This document shows, piece by piece, positions 1 through 8,129 of a stretch of 64,000 nucleotides of DNA. The notes beneath the pieces are model-generated. The model did not search any database. It had not been told where the DNA came from and saw nothing but the letters and a program-made list of their open reading frames with translations. Position 1 is the first letter of the stretch. Each line of letters starts with the position of its first letter. Made by a program: the position numbers and the translations under genes. This DNA comes from Actinomycetospora lemnae. Its GTDB lineage: Bacteria > Actinomycetota > Actinomycetes > Mycobacteriales > Pseudonocardiaceae. The stretch spans positions 41,969 through 105,968 of the forward strand of contig NZ_JAQZAO010000015.1 in NCBI RefSeq assembly GCF_028737315.1, given 5' to 3'.

Positions 1-15
1 GACGTCCGGCTGCGC

Positions 16-948
16 GTGTTCACGTGGTTCGCCGACGTGTCGGGAGCCGTCGCGGTCAGCCGCATGGGCCCCGAGGAGATCACCCGCGCCCGCGCGCGAC
101 GGCTGTCGCACAACCTCGTCACCTCGCGGGTCTTCGGTCCGATGCCGCGGGGCGTGCTCGTCACCGACCGTGTCGCCGACACCGCCGTCGGGCCGCGCCC
201 CGTGCGCCTGTACCGCCCGCACACGGCCCGCGCGCTGCCCGTCGTCGTCAACTTCCACGGCGGCGGCGGGACGCTGGGCAACCTCGACCAGTCCGACTGG
301 CTGTGCGCGCACGTCGCCGCGCGGGTCGGCGCGCTCGTGGTGTCGGTCGACTACCGCCTCGCCCCCGAGCACCCCTACCCGGCGGGGCGCGAGGACGGGT
401 ACGCGGCGGTGTCGTGGGTGGCGCGCGAGGCGGCGTCACTCGGGGCGCGTCCCGACCGCCTGGCGGTCATGGGCGACAGCGCCGGCGGCAACCTCGCCGC
501 CGTCGTCTGCCTGCTGGCCCGCGAGGCCGGGCCGGTGATCGACGCCCAGGTCCTGCTCTACCCCGTGCTCGACCTGACCTTCACGCGGCCGTCGGTGGAG
601 CGCTTCGCGGGCGGGCCGGTGCTCACGCGCGCGGACATGGAGGTGTTCCGGCGCCACTACCTGGGCGGCCCCGCCGACCACGCCGACCCGGGCGACCCGC
701 TCTGCTCGCCGCTGCTCGCGCCGGACGTGTCCGACCTGCCCCCGGCTCTCGTGATCACGGCCGGGATCGACCCGCTGCACGACGACGGCGTCGACTACGC
801 CGCCCGGCTGGGCGCGGCCGGCGTGCCCGTCCGGCACACCGACCACGCCCGTGCCGTGCACGGCTTCCTGTCGTTCCCCGGCGTCTGCCGGGCCTCGGCG
901 ACGGCGCTCGACGACGTGTGCGCCGAGCTGACCGCGCGCCTGGCGTAG
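16..948 (+). CDS. Alpha/beta hydrolase of the hormone-sensitive lipase family (possibly 5' truncated)
   Basis: Likely carboxylesterase or lipase acting on short acyl esters. The oxyanion motif HGGG lies at residues 81-84, followed by the nucleophile elbow GDSAGG with Ser155, an Asp in GIDPLHDDG and a His in VHGF, which together form the HSL-family triad. At 310 residues it has the normal length of the family. The GTG at position 16 is only the first start in the window: the frame stays open to base 1, so the true start may lie outside. An internal ATG at 64 is another choice. It converges on phaB with only 7 bases between the stops. The substrate cannot be read from the sequence; a link with polyester turnover is only suggested by the neighbours. 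Confidence 0.8.
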   Translation: MFTWFADVSGAVAVSRMGPEEITRARARRLSHNLVTSRVFGPMPRGVLVTDRVADTAVGPRPVRLYRPHTARALPVVVNFHGGGGTLGNLDQSDWLCAHVAARVGALVVSVDYRLAPEHPYPAGREDGYAAVSWVAREAASLGARPDRLAVMGDSAGGNLAAVVCLLAREAGPVIDAQVLLYPVLDLTFTRPSVERFAGGPVLTRADMEVFRRHYLGGPADHADPGDPLCSPLLAPDVSDLPPALVITAGIDPLHDDGVDYAARLGAAGVPVRHTDHARAVHGFLSFPGVCRASATALDDVCAELTARLA

Positions 949-955
949 AGCCTGG

Positions 956-1699
956 TCAGGCGTCCATGTGCAGGCCGCCGTTGACCGAGTAGACCTGGCC
1001 CGTGATGTACCCCGACTCGGGGTCGGACAGGAACTCGACCACGCGGGCGATCTCGTCCGGCTGGCCCAGGCGCTTGAGCGGGATCCCCGACACGATCTTC
1101 TCCAGGGCCTGCTCGGGCACGGCGGCCACCATGTCGGTCTCGACGTAGCCCGGCGCCACGCAGTTGACCGTGACGCCCTTGCGCGCGCCCTCCTGGGCCA
1201 TCGACATCGTCATGCCGAAGAGCCCGGACTTGGTCGCCGCGTAGTTGACCTGCCCGGCGTTGCCCTTCTCGCCGATGACCGAGCTGATGTTGACGATGCG
1301 GCCCATGCCCCGCTCGGCCATGTGCAGGTACGCGAGCTGCGACATGTAGAACGTGCCCGAGAGGTTGACCTGGACGACGCGGTCCCAGTCGTCGACCTCC
1401 ATCTTCGCCACCATCTTGTCCGCGGTGATGCCGGCGTTGTTGACCAGGACGTCCACGCGGCCGTGGGCCTGGAGCACCTCGTCGAACACGCGCTCGCAGT
1501 CGGCGCGGTTGCCGATGTTGCCCTGGTGGATGGTGATCTGGTCCGGGAACTCGGCCTTGAGCTCCTCGGCCGAGTCCGGGTTCGACGAGTAGCCGACGCC
1601 GACCTTCATGCCGCGCCGGGCCATCCGCTCGCTGATCGCGCGCCCGATGCCCCGGGCGCCGCCGGTCACGATGGCCACCTGTCCGGTCATGTCTCCCAT
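956..1699 (-). CDS. phaB: Acetoacetyl-CoA reductase (PhaB-type SDR, FabG-like)
   Basis: NADPH-dependent reduction of acetoacetyl-CoA to 3-hydroxybutyryl-CoA, the second step of polyhydroxybutyrate synthesis. The 247-residue SDR has TGGARGIG (12-19), NNAG (87-90), the catalytic Ser pair at 139-140 and YAATK (Tyr153, Lys157). The C-terminal blocks EKIVSGIPLKRLG and SVNGGLHM match PhaB more closely than housekeeping FabG. I chose the ATG at 1699 because an AGGGGAG ribosome site lies about 5 bases upstream; an ATG at 1690 is less well placed, and longer in-frame extensions are arginine-rich and implausible. It is divergent from the phaC-like gene and separated from it by 238 bases, with phaA beyond, so a complete PHB pathway is clustered here. 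A FabG role in fatty-acid synthesis is not excluded. Confidence 0.85.
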   Translation of the reverse strand: MGDMTGQVAIVTGGARGIGRAISERMARRGMKVGVGYSSNPDSAEELKAEFPDQITIHQGNIGNRADCERVFDEVLQAHGRVDVLVNNAGITADKMVAKMEVDDWDRVVQVNLSGTFYMSQLAYLHMAERGMGRIVNISSVIGEKGNAGQVNYAATKSGLFGMTMSMAQEGARKGVTVNCVAPGYVETDMVAAVPEQALEKIVSGIPLKRLGQPDEIARVVEFLSDPESGYITGQVYSVNGGLHMDA

Positions 1700-1822
1700 G
1701 CGTGCTCCCCTGCGTCGTGGACAGCGCTGTCGGCGGTCCGTGTACCCACGCCGTGGGCCGGACCACACGATCCGATGCCATCGAACTGGGCGGATCGGGC
1801 CGTGGGGAAGCCCCGAACGGTC

Positions 1823-1836
1823 CTACCGTGCGGTAG
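1823..1836. promoter_or_regulatory. Dyad CTACCG-TG-CGGTAG in the phaB/phaC divergent region
   Basis: Perfect 6-base arms with a 2-base centre lie within the 238-base divergent promoter region between phaB and the phaC-like gene. Placement suggests an operator shared by both genes. No regulator gene is adjacent, so this is inference from position and symmetry. Confidence 0.35.
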
Positions 1837-1937
1837 ACGCTCGTTGCGAACCATCCCAAGCACCCGTACGGTCCACGCAGCACCCAGAGCCGGGTGCGAT
1901 CGAGCGCTCACCCTGCGTGGGCGCGAGGAGGTGCGCC

Positions 1938-3176
1938 ATGACGGCCCTCGCCGACGACCTCGAGTCCACCGACGACGTGCTGGACGCCGACCCCACGGCG
2001 GCCCAGACCGAGGCCCCCTCACCCGATCCCGCCGCCTATCTGCGCGGCTACCACGCGACGGCCGCCGTGCGCGGCGTGGCGGAGATGACCAAGGGCGCGG
2101 GCTACGTGGCCCGCCGGGCGCTGCGCCAGGCGCTGACCCCCGGCCGCAACACGCGGGACGCGCAGCGCTGGTGGCGCCACGTGCTCACCCGCCGGCGCCC
2201 GCAGTGGCACAACGAGCACGAGATCGTCTTCGAGACGCCCATCGCGCGCCTGCGCGACTTCTCGCAGGGCTCGACCGACGACGTCGTGCCCGCCCTCGTG
2301 CTGCCGCCCCAGGCCGGGCACGACTCGTGCATCGTCGACTTCCAGCCGCGCCAGTCGCAGATGATGGTCATCCGCGAGGCCGGGCTGACCCGCGCGTTCA
2401 CCCTCGACTGGGTCGGCGCCACCCGCGCGACCTCGGGGACGACGATCGAGGACTACATCGCGGTGGTGGACCGGGCCGTCGAGCACGCCGGCGGCAAGGT
2501 CAACCTCATCGGCGACTGCCAGGGCGGGTGGCTCGCGACCATCTACGCCGCGATCCACCCGGACAAGGTCAACACGCTGACCCTCGCGGGCGCGCCGATC
2601 GACTTCCACGCCGGCGAGACCCCGATCGGGGCGTCGTCGCGCGTGTTCACCCAGCGCTTCGGCCAGCTGCCCTACCGGGCGATGGTCGCGGCGGGCGGCG
2701 GCAACATGCCGGGCGCGTTCGTGCTGGGCGGCTTCATCGCGATCCGGCCCGACGCGGAGATCGCCAAGCACGTCGACCTGCTGCGCAACCTCGACGACCC
2801 GGTGGCCATCGGGCGCTACGAGGCGTTCGAGGACTGGTTCAAGCACACGCAGGACGTGCCCGGCACGTTCTACCTGTGGCTGGTCGAGCACCTCTTCGCG
2901 GGCAACGAGCTCGTCCACGGCGACCTCGTGGTCGGCGGGGAGCGCGTCGACATGCGGCGGATCTCCTGCCCGCTGTTCCTGCTCGGCGGCGCGACCGACC
3001 ACATCACGCCGCCGGTGCAGGTCTTCGCCGCCGCGGACCACGTGTCCACGCCGGCCGACCAGGTCACCACGCGGACCGCGCCCGGTGGCCACCTCGGGCT
3101 GTTCATGGGCAACCAGGCGCTGCGCCACGAGTGGCCGCCGCTCCTGGCCGCCGTCGCGGAGCACTCGCGTCCGTGA
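1938..3176 (+). CDS. phaC: PHA synthase-like alpha/beta hydrolase with catalytic Cys
   Basis: Probable polyester synthase joining 3-hydroxyacyl-CoA units. The nucleophile elbow reads GDCQGG with Cys194 in place of the serine of ordinary hydrolases; an Asp in GGATDHITP and a His in GGHLGLF complete the PhaC-type Cys-Asp-His triad. At 412 residues it is longer than class III PhaC (about 350) and shorter than class I (about 580). The elbow differs from the classical GYCxGG, and the stretch NLIGDCQGGW also resembles the DUF3141 family, so the name is provisional. The ATG at 1938 follows a GAGGAGGTG ribosome site; longer upstream frames only overlap the divergent phaB promoter. The first 30 residues are acidic and low in complexity. 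Position between phaB and phaA supports a PHA role. Confidence 0.7.
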   Translation: MTALADDLESTDDVLDADPTAAQTEAPSPDPAAYLRGYHATAAVRGVAEMTKGAGYVARRALRQALTPGRNTRDAQRWWRHVLTRRRPQWHNEHEIVFETPIARLRDFSQGSTDDVVPALVLPPQAGHDSCIVDFQPRQSQMMVIREAGLTRAFTLDWVGATRATSGTTIEDYIAVVDRAVEHAGGKVNLIGDCQGGWLATIYAAIHPDKVNTLTLAGAPIDFHAGETPIGASSRVFTQRFGQLPYRAMVAAGGGNMPGAFVLGGFIAIRPDAEIAKHVDLLRNLDDPVAIGRYEAFEDWFKHTQDVPGTFYLWLVEHLFAGNELVHGDLVVGGERVDMRRISCPLFLLGGATDHITPPVQVFAAADHVSTPADQVTTRTAPGGHLGLFMGNQALRHEWPPLLAAVAEHSRP

Positions 3177-3221
3177 CCGCTCGACCTGGAACGATCCCGC
3201 AGATCCTGCGGTGATCCTCCG

Positions 3222-3255
3222 CCCGCGGGCCTGGGTGACGGCCCCGGCCCGCGGG
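3222..3255 (+). terminator. Hairpin downstream of the phaC-like gene
   Basis: Perfect 10-base arms (3222-3231 and 3246-3255) enclose a 14-base loop, 45 bases after the stop. No U-tract follows, so termination may be partial and phaA may be read from both its own and the upstream promoter. Confidence 0.4.
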
Positions 3256-3383
3256 TACGTTCAGACGTCCGGCCCTCGTGTGACGAGGGCACCGCGCACC
3301 GTGACCACCCACTTCGACCGCCCGGGTGGTCGGTCGTCCCCGGCGCACCGCCGCGCCACCCATCGACCAGGAGGGTCCACCGC

Positions 3384-4562
3384 ATGCCCGGCTCCGTCAT
3401 CGTCTCCGGCAAGCGCACTCCCATCGGCAAGCTCTCCGGCGCGTTCGCCGGCATGACGGCCGGCGACCTGGGCACCACGGCGATCAAGGCCGCGCTCGAG
3501 GCCGCCGGCATCACCGGAGAGCAGGTCGAGTACGTGATCATGGGTCAGGTGATCCAGGCCGGGAACGGCCAGAACCCGGCCCGCAAGGCGTCCACCGACG
3601 CCGGCATCCCGATGTCGACGCCCTCGTTCACGCTGAACAAGGTCTGTCTGTCCGGCCTCGACACCGTCGCCCTCGCCGACCAGATGATCCAGGCCGGTGA
3701 GTACGACATCGTCGTCGCCGGCGGCATGGAGTCGATGACGCAGGGGCCGCACATGCTCCCGAAGGCGCGCTCGGGCTACAAGTACGGCTCGGGCACGCTC
3801 GTCGACGCCACCGAGCACGACGGTCTCACCGACGTCTACGACCACGAGTCGATGGGCGCCTCGACCGAGCGCTTCGCCTCGTCGATCGGGCTGTCGCGCC
3901 AGGAGATGGACGAGGTCTCGGCCGCGTCCCACCAGCGCGCCGCCGACGCCGCCAAGAACGGCCGTTTCGAGGCCGAGATCACCGCCGTCCAGGTGCCGCA
4001 GCGCAAGGGCGACCCGATCAGCGTCACCGAGGACGAGGGCGTCCGCGGCGACACCACCGCGGAGGGCCTCGGCAAGCTCAAGCCGGCGTTCTCCAAGGAG
4101 GGCGCGATCACCGCGGGCAGCAGCTCGCAGGTCTCCGACGGCGCGTCGGCCACGGTCGTCATGTCGGCGAAGAAGGCCCAGGAGCTGGGCCTCGAGCCGC
4201 TGTGCGAGATCCGCAGCCACGGCTGGGTCGCCGGCCCGGACAACTCGCTGCTCTCGCAGCCGTCGAACGCCGCGTTCAAGGCGCTGCGCCGCGAGGGCAT
4301 CGACCCCTCGGACGTCTCCCTGTGGGAGATCAACGAGGCGTTCGCGGCCGTCGCGATCCAGTCGGCCCGCGAGCTGGGTCTGAACTCCGACCAGGTCAAC
4401 ACCGACGGCGGCGCCATCGCCCTGGGCCACCCCATCGGCGCCACCGGCAACCGGCTCGCGGTGCACGCCGCCCACGAGCTGCGCCGCCGTGGCGGCGGCT
4501 ACGCGGTCGCCAGCCTCTGCGGCGGCGGCGGCCAGGGCTCGGCGCTGATCTTCCACGCCTGA
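3384..4562 (+). CDS. phaA: Acetyl-CoA C-acetyltransferase (thiolase)
   Basis: Biosynthetic thiolase condensing two acetyl-CoA to acetoacetyl-CoA, the first step of PHB synthesis, reversible in beta-oxidation. All thiolase signatures are present in 392 residues: NKVCLSG with nucleophile Cys88, NEAFA, GHPIGATG with His349, and the C-terminal CGGGGQG with Cys379. The ATG at 3384 is preceded by GGAGGG at a suitable distance. It follows the phaC-like gene by 207 bases on the same strand and is closed by a strong hairpin. The family cannot be divided into PhaA and AtoB from sequence alone; the phaB-phaC neighbourhood is the reason for the symbol. Confidence 0.9.
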   Translation: MPGSVIVSGKRTPIGKLSGAFAGMTAGDLGTTAIKAALEAAGITGEQVEYVIMGQVIQAGNGQNPARKASTDAGIPMSTPSFTLNKVCLSGLDTVALADQMIQAGEYDIVVAGGMESMTQGPHMLPKARSGYKYGSGTLVDATEHDGLTDVYDHESMGASTERFASSIGLSRQEMDEVSAASHQRAADAAKNGRFEAEITAVQVPQRKGDPISVTEDEGVRGDTTAEGLGKLKPAFSKEGAITAGSSSQVSDGASATVVMSAKKAQELGLEPLCEIRSHGWVAGPDNSLLSQPSNAAFKALRREGIDPSDVSLWEINEAFAAVAIQSARELGLNSDQVNTDGGAIALGHPIGATGNRLAVHAAHELRRRGGGYAVASLCGGGGQGSALIFHA

Positions 4563-4574
4563 CGCACGACCCCC

Positions 4575-4616
4575 ACGGCGCGGCGGTCACCTCTCGCGAG
4601 GTGGCCGCCGCGCCGT
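4575..4616 (+). terminator. Intrinsic-type terminator after phaA
   Basis: 18-base arms (4575-4592 and 4599-4616) with one G-U pair enclose a 6-base loop, 12 bases after the thiolase stop. Extremely GC-rich and without a U-tract, as usual in this genome. Confidence 0.65.
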
Positions 4617-4797
4617 CGTGCCTGCGGGAACCGGCGCCGGGCTCGCTGCGTCGAACCCGGGTGCGGGGCCGCGCCCGGTGGGAGGAGCCGGCGCGGCCCC
4701 GTCCGGACGACCAGGCTGTGGATCGATCATGCTCACGGCGGTGACCATGGTCGGGTGCGCATGCCAAGGTGGGCGCCCGGGCACAGGTGACCCGGAG

Positions 4798-4825
4798 CAC
4801 ACCCTGAGAACCACACCCTGAGAAC
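4798..4825 (+). repeat. Perfect 14-bp tandem duplication in the mscR leader
   Basis: CACACCCTGAGAAC is repeated exactly, head to tail, at 4798-4811 and 4812-4825, ending 14 bases before the mscR start codon and just before its ribosome site. It may be a recent slippage duplication or paired activator or repressor half-sites. Confidence 0.8.
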
Positions 4826-4839
4826 ACGGAGGCGAGCAC

Positions 4840-5928
4840 ATGCCGCAGGAGGTCCGGGGCGTCGTGTCCCGGGAGAAGGGCAAGCCGGTGACGGTCGAGA
4901 CGATCGTCATCCCCGATCCCGGTCCGGGCGAGGCCGTGGTGAAGGTCCAGGCCTGCGGGGTCTGCCACACCGACCTGCACTACCGCGAGGGCAACATCGA
5001 GGACGCCTACCCGTTCCTGCTCGGCCACGAGGCCGCAGGCGTGGTGGAGGCGCTCGGCGAGGGCGTCGAGGGGCTCGAGGTCGGCGACTACGTCATCCTC
5101 AACTGGCGTGCCGTGTGCGGGGTCTGTCGCGCGTGCCGCAAGGGCCAGCACCACCTGTGCTTCGACACCCACAACGCTGCCCAGGCGATGACGCTCAAGG
5201 AGACCGGCGAGGAGCTCAAGCCGGCCCTGGGCATCGGCGCGTTCGCGGAGAAGACGCTGGTGCACTCCGGCCAGTGCACGAAGGTCAACCCCGACATCGA
5301 TCCGGCCCAGGCCGGGCTCATCGGCTGCGGGATCATGGCCGGCGCGGGCGCCGCCATCAACACCGGCGAGGTCAAGCGCGGTGAGACCGTGGCGGTCATC
5401 GGCTGCGGCGGGGTGGGCGACGCGGCGATCGCCGGCGCGGCGCTGGCCGGGGCCACGACGATCATCGCGGTCGACACCGAGGACCGGAAGCTGGAGTGGG
5501 CCAAGGGCTTCGGCGCCACCCACACCATCAACGCGAAGAACACCGACCCGGTGCAGGGCATCCGCGACCTCACCGGCGGCTTCGGCGCCGACGTCGTCGT
5601 CGACGCGGTCGGCATCCCGGCCACGTGGAAGCAGGCGTTCGAGGCCCGCGACCTCGCCGGCCGGCTGGTGCTCGTCGGCGTGCCGTCGCCGGACATGAAG
5701 CTCGAGGCCGACTTCCAGCCGTTCTTCTCCCACGGCGGGTCGCTGCGGGCGTCCTGGTACGGCGACTGCCTGCCCAGCCGCGACTTCCCCATGCTGGTCG
5801 ACCTCGCCCTGCAGGGCCGTTTTCCGCTCGACAAGTTCGTCACCGAGCGGATCTCCCTCGACGACGTCGAGCAGTCCTTCGAGAAGATGCACCACGGTGA
5901 CGTGCTGCGTTCGGTGGTGATCCTGTGA
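4840..5928 (+). CDS. mscR: S-(hydroxymethyl)mycothiol dehydrogenase
   Basis: Zinc-dependent, NAD-linked class III alcohol dehydrogenase that oxidises the formaldehyde-mycothiol adduct; the same enzyme family also reduces S-nitrosomycothiol. Catalytic zinc ligands Cys42 (CGVCHTD) and His63 (GHE), the structural zinc cysteines 93, 96, 99 and 107, and a GxGGVG nucleotide loop near residue 190 are all visible in 362 residues. The sequence follows the mycobacterial MscR pattern (for example ILNWRAVCG and HNAAQAMTL). ATG 4840 is preceded by GGAGG seven bases away. It overlaps the next gene by 4 bases (GTGA), so the two are co-translated. Its presence implies that the host makes mycothiol. Confidence 0.93.
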   Translation: MPQEVRGVVSREKGKPVTVETIVIPDPGPGEAVVKVQACGVCHTDLHYREGNIEDAYPFLLGHEAAGVVEALGEGVEGLEVGDYVILNWRAVCGVCRACRKGQHHLCFDTHNAAQAMTLKETGEELKPALGIGAFAEKTLVHSGQCTKVNPDIDPAQAGLIGCGIMAGAGAAINTGEVKRGETVAVIGCGGVGDAAIAGAALAGATTIIAVDTEDRKLEWAKGFGATHTINAKNTDPVQGIRDLTGGFGADVVVDAVGIPATWKQAFEARDLAGRLVLVGVPSPDMKLEADFQPFFSHGGSLRASWYGDCLPSRDFPMLVDLALQGRFPLDKFVTERISLDDVEQSFEKMHHGDVLRSVVIL

Positions 5929-6569
5929 CCGCCGAGAAGGTGAGCGAGGGCGTCGAGCACCTCACCACGTCCGGCCAGTTCCAGATCGACGGGAACTCGT
6001 TCGACGTCGACAACAACGTCTGGATCGTCGGCGACTCGTCCGAGGTCGTCCTCCTCGACGCCCCGCACGACGCGGAGGCGATCAAGAAGGCGATCGGCGA
6101 CCGCAACGTCGTGGCCATCCTGTGCACGCACTCGCACAACGACCACGTCAACGCGGCGCCGGCGATCGCGTCGGCGTTCGACGCGCCGATCCTGCTCAAC
6201 CCGGACGACCGGGTGGTCTGGAACCTCACCTACCCGGACCGCGAGCCCGACGGCGAGATCCACGACGGCGAGACGTTCACCATCGGCGGGATCGACCTCC
6301 GGGCGATCCACACGCCGGGGCACTCCCCCGGGTCGACGGTGTTCTACGCGCCCGACCTCGGCACGCTGTTCTCCGGGGACACCCTGTTCAACGGCGGGCC
6401 CGGTGCGACGGGGCCGTCGTACTCGGACTTCAACGTGATCATCGAGTCGCTGGCGGAGAAGGTCTTCTCACTGCCCGGGGACACCATCGTGCGCACCGGG
6501 CACGGCGACACGACGAAGGTCGGGGACGAGGCCTCGCGCCTCGAGGAGTACCGCGAGCGGGGCTACTGA
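5925..6569 (+). CDS. Metallo-beta-lactamase-fold hydrolase paired with MscR
   Basis: A 214-residue glyoxalase II-like hydrolase. Metal ligands are in THSHNDH (His69, His71, Asp73, His74), PGH (His133), Asp152 in FSGDTLF and a late His in RTGHGDT. The same MscR/MBL gene pair occurs in mycobacteria, and it is reasonable to infer that this enzyme hydrolyses the S-formylmycothiol product or a related mycothiol thioester. The GTG start overlaps the mscR stop in a GTGA junction, indicating translational coupling. No ribosome site of its own is needed. Confidence 0.88.
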   Translation: MTAEKVSEGVEHLTTSGQFQIDGNSFDVDNNVWIVGDSSEVVLLDAPHDAEAIKKAIGDRNVVAILCTHSHNDHVNAAPAIASAFDAPILLNPDDRVVWNLTYPDREPDGEIHDGETFTIGGIDLRAIHTPGHSPGSTVFYAPDLGTLFSGDTLFNGGPGATGPSYSDFNVIIESLAEKVFSLPGDTIVRTGHGDTTKVGDEASRLEEYRERGY

Positions 6570-6576
6570 CGCGGGC

Positions 6577-7665
6577 TTGACCCCCTCTCCGGACGACGAG
6601 TACCCGGCCGACCCCTATCCCGGGGTCGCGCCGGGTTTCTCGTTCGTGCACCTGCATCGGGCGAGCCACCGGCTCGAGCCCTCCGACCGGGCCGCGGCCG
6701 GGTGGACCGTGGACGGCGACGACCTCGACCGGTGGCTCGCCGGGCACGGGGCCGCGCCGATGGCGGCGAGGGTCCCGGTGCTCGCCTTCGGGTCCAACCG
6801 CAGTCCGGGCAAGCTGACGTGGCTGCGCGAGCACCTGGGCCTCGCGGGGCCGGTGGTGGTCCTGCGCGCGCGGGTGGAGGGCCTGGCCGCGGTGTGGGCC
6901 GCGGGGCTGCGGGCGCGGGACGGGGCGCGGCCGGCGACGCTCGCCGTGGCGGCGGGCGCGGTCGAGACCCACGCGGTGTGGATGGCGACGCCGGACCAGG
7001 TCGCCGTGCTCGACCGCTGCGAGGGACGGGGCGAGCGCTACGACCTCGTGCGGCTGCGTACGGGCCACGTGGAGACCGAGGACGGCGCGCGCCTCGACGG
7101 CGTCTGGACCTACTGGGCGGGCGCCCCGGGGCCACGCCGCGCCGCGGAGCCGGACCCGTCCGCGTCGCGGGCCCCGCTGCTCGTCGACGGGGCGCCGGTG
7201 CCGGTCGTCGATGTCGACCAGGCCGCCGCCCGGGACCTCGTGGGCGAGCCGGCCCCGCCCGTCCGGGACGTCGTCAGCGTCGAGCACGGCACCCCCGACC
7301 CGTCGTCGTGGCCCGACCGCGTGTTCGTCTACGGCACCCTGATGCCGGGCCGGCGCGCCTGGCGGCTGATGGCGCCGCACGTCACGGGCGCGCCCGTCGA
7401 GGCGTGGCTGCCGGGCCGGGTGCACGACACCGGGCGCGGCTACCCGGCCCTCGTCCGTGGCGGTCCGGGACGGGCGCACGGGGCCGTGCTGACGCTCGCC
7501 GACCCGCCGGCCGCACTGCCGGCGCTCGACGCCTACGAGGGGCCCGAGTACCGCCGCCAGCGCGCCGTCGCGCACACCGCCGGCGGGCGCCTGCCGGTAT
7601 GGGTGTGGACCTGGCCCGGCCCGGTGTCCGGCGCGCCGCTGACCGACCCCTGGCCGGTGGGCTGA
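6577..7665 (+). CDS. Two-domain gamma-glutamylcyclotransferase-like protein
   Basis: This 362-residue protein carries two GGCT/AIG2-type units in tandem. The first contains AFGSNRSPGKL near residue 70 and a CEGRGERYDLVRL segment with the expected glutamate. The second contains FVYGTLMPG near residue 250 and AYEGPEYRRQRAV. GGCT domains usually occur singly in proteins of 110-190 residues and release 5-oxoproline from gamma-glutamyl amines or peptides. The start is a TTG at 6577, 7 bases after the MBL gene, so it may be the third gene of the mscR operon; a later start would cut into no recognisable domain until about residue 40. Substrate unknown. It ends 3 bases from a convergent membrane-protein gene. 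Confidence 0.75.
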   Translation: MTPSPDDEYPADPYPGVAPGFSFVHLHRASHRLEPSDRAAAGWTVDGDDLDRWLAGHGAAPMAARVPVLAFGSNRSPGKLTWLREHLGLAGPVVVLRARVEGLAAVWAAGLRARDGARPATLAVAAGAVETHAVWMATPDQVAVLDRCEGRGERYDLVRLRTGHVETEDGARLDGVWTYWAGAPGPRRAAEPDPSASRAPLLVDGAPVPVVDVDQAAARDLVGEPAPPVRDVVSVEHGTPDPSSWPDRVFVYGTLMPGRRAWRLMAPHVTGAPVEAWLPGRVHDTGRGYPALVRGGPGRAHGAVLTLADPPAALPALDAYEGPEYRRQRAVAHTAGGRLPVWVWTWPGPVSGAPLTDPWPVG

Positions 7666-7668
7666 GGG

Positions 7669-7962
7669 CTACCAGCGCGTGCGGACGGTGACCCAGCCGG
7701 GCGCCGCGGGTGCCGCCGGGGAGACCGGGCGCGGCGCCGCCTCCGGCGTCGGACCCGTGGCGGCGTCCTCGTCGCGCCGGTGGGCGTGGCGTCCGAGCGC
7801 GAGGAGCACCGTCCCCACGAGGAGCGCGACGCCCGCCAGGACGAGCACACCGAGCGCGACGAACGACGGCACGCCGTGCAGCCGCGGGACCCCGGGCACA
7901 GCGAGCGGCACGGCGCCCAGGAGCAGGATCATCGTCACCGTCGCCACCACCGCGATGCGCAC
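7669..7962 (-). CDS. Small membrane protein, two transmembrane helices
   Basis: I do not recognise a family. The 97-residue product starts with VRIAVVATVTMILLLGAV and has two hydrophobic segments (about 2-22 and 30-55), then a charged, Ala/Pro-rich cytoplasmic or external tail ending in WVTVRTRW. The GTG at 7962 follows a GGGAGGGGG purine run 6 bases away. A longer frame beginning with ATG at 8100 would add 46 hydrophilic residues and would place the start very close to the divergent ABC transporter gene. Function unknown. Confidence 0.5.
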   Translation of the reverse strand: MRIAVVATVTMILLLGAVPLAVPGVPRLHGVPSFVALGVLVLAGVALLVGTVLLALGRHAHRRDEDAATGPTPEAAPRPVSPAAPAAPGWVTVRTRW

Positions 7963-8129
7963 GCCGCCCCCTCCCGCCGGATCTCCAGCCTCCACCGGAG
8001 GTCGCACGGTCCACCAGGGCTCGTTACCCCGAACGGGGTCACGATGCGGTCCCGGTCGGCGGGTCGTCCCCCGGTGGACGCGATCGGGGGACTCCGACAT
8101 CCTGACCGCCGGCTCGGAGGTGGGGAGCG

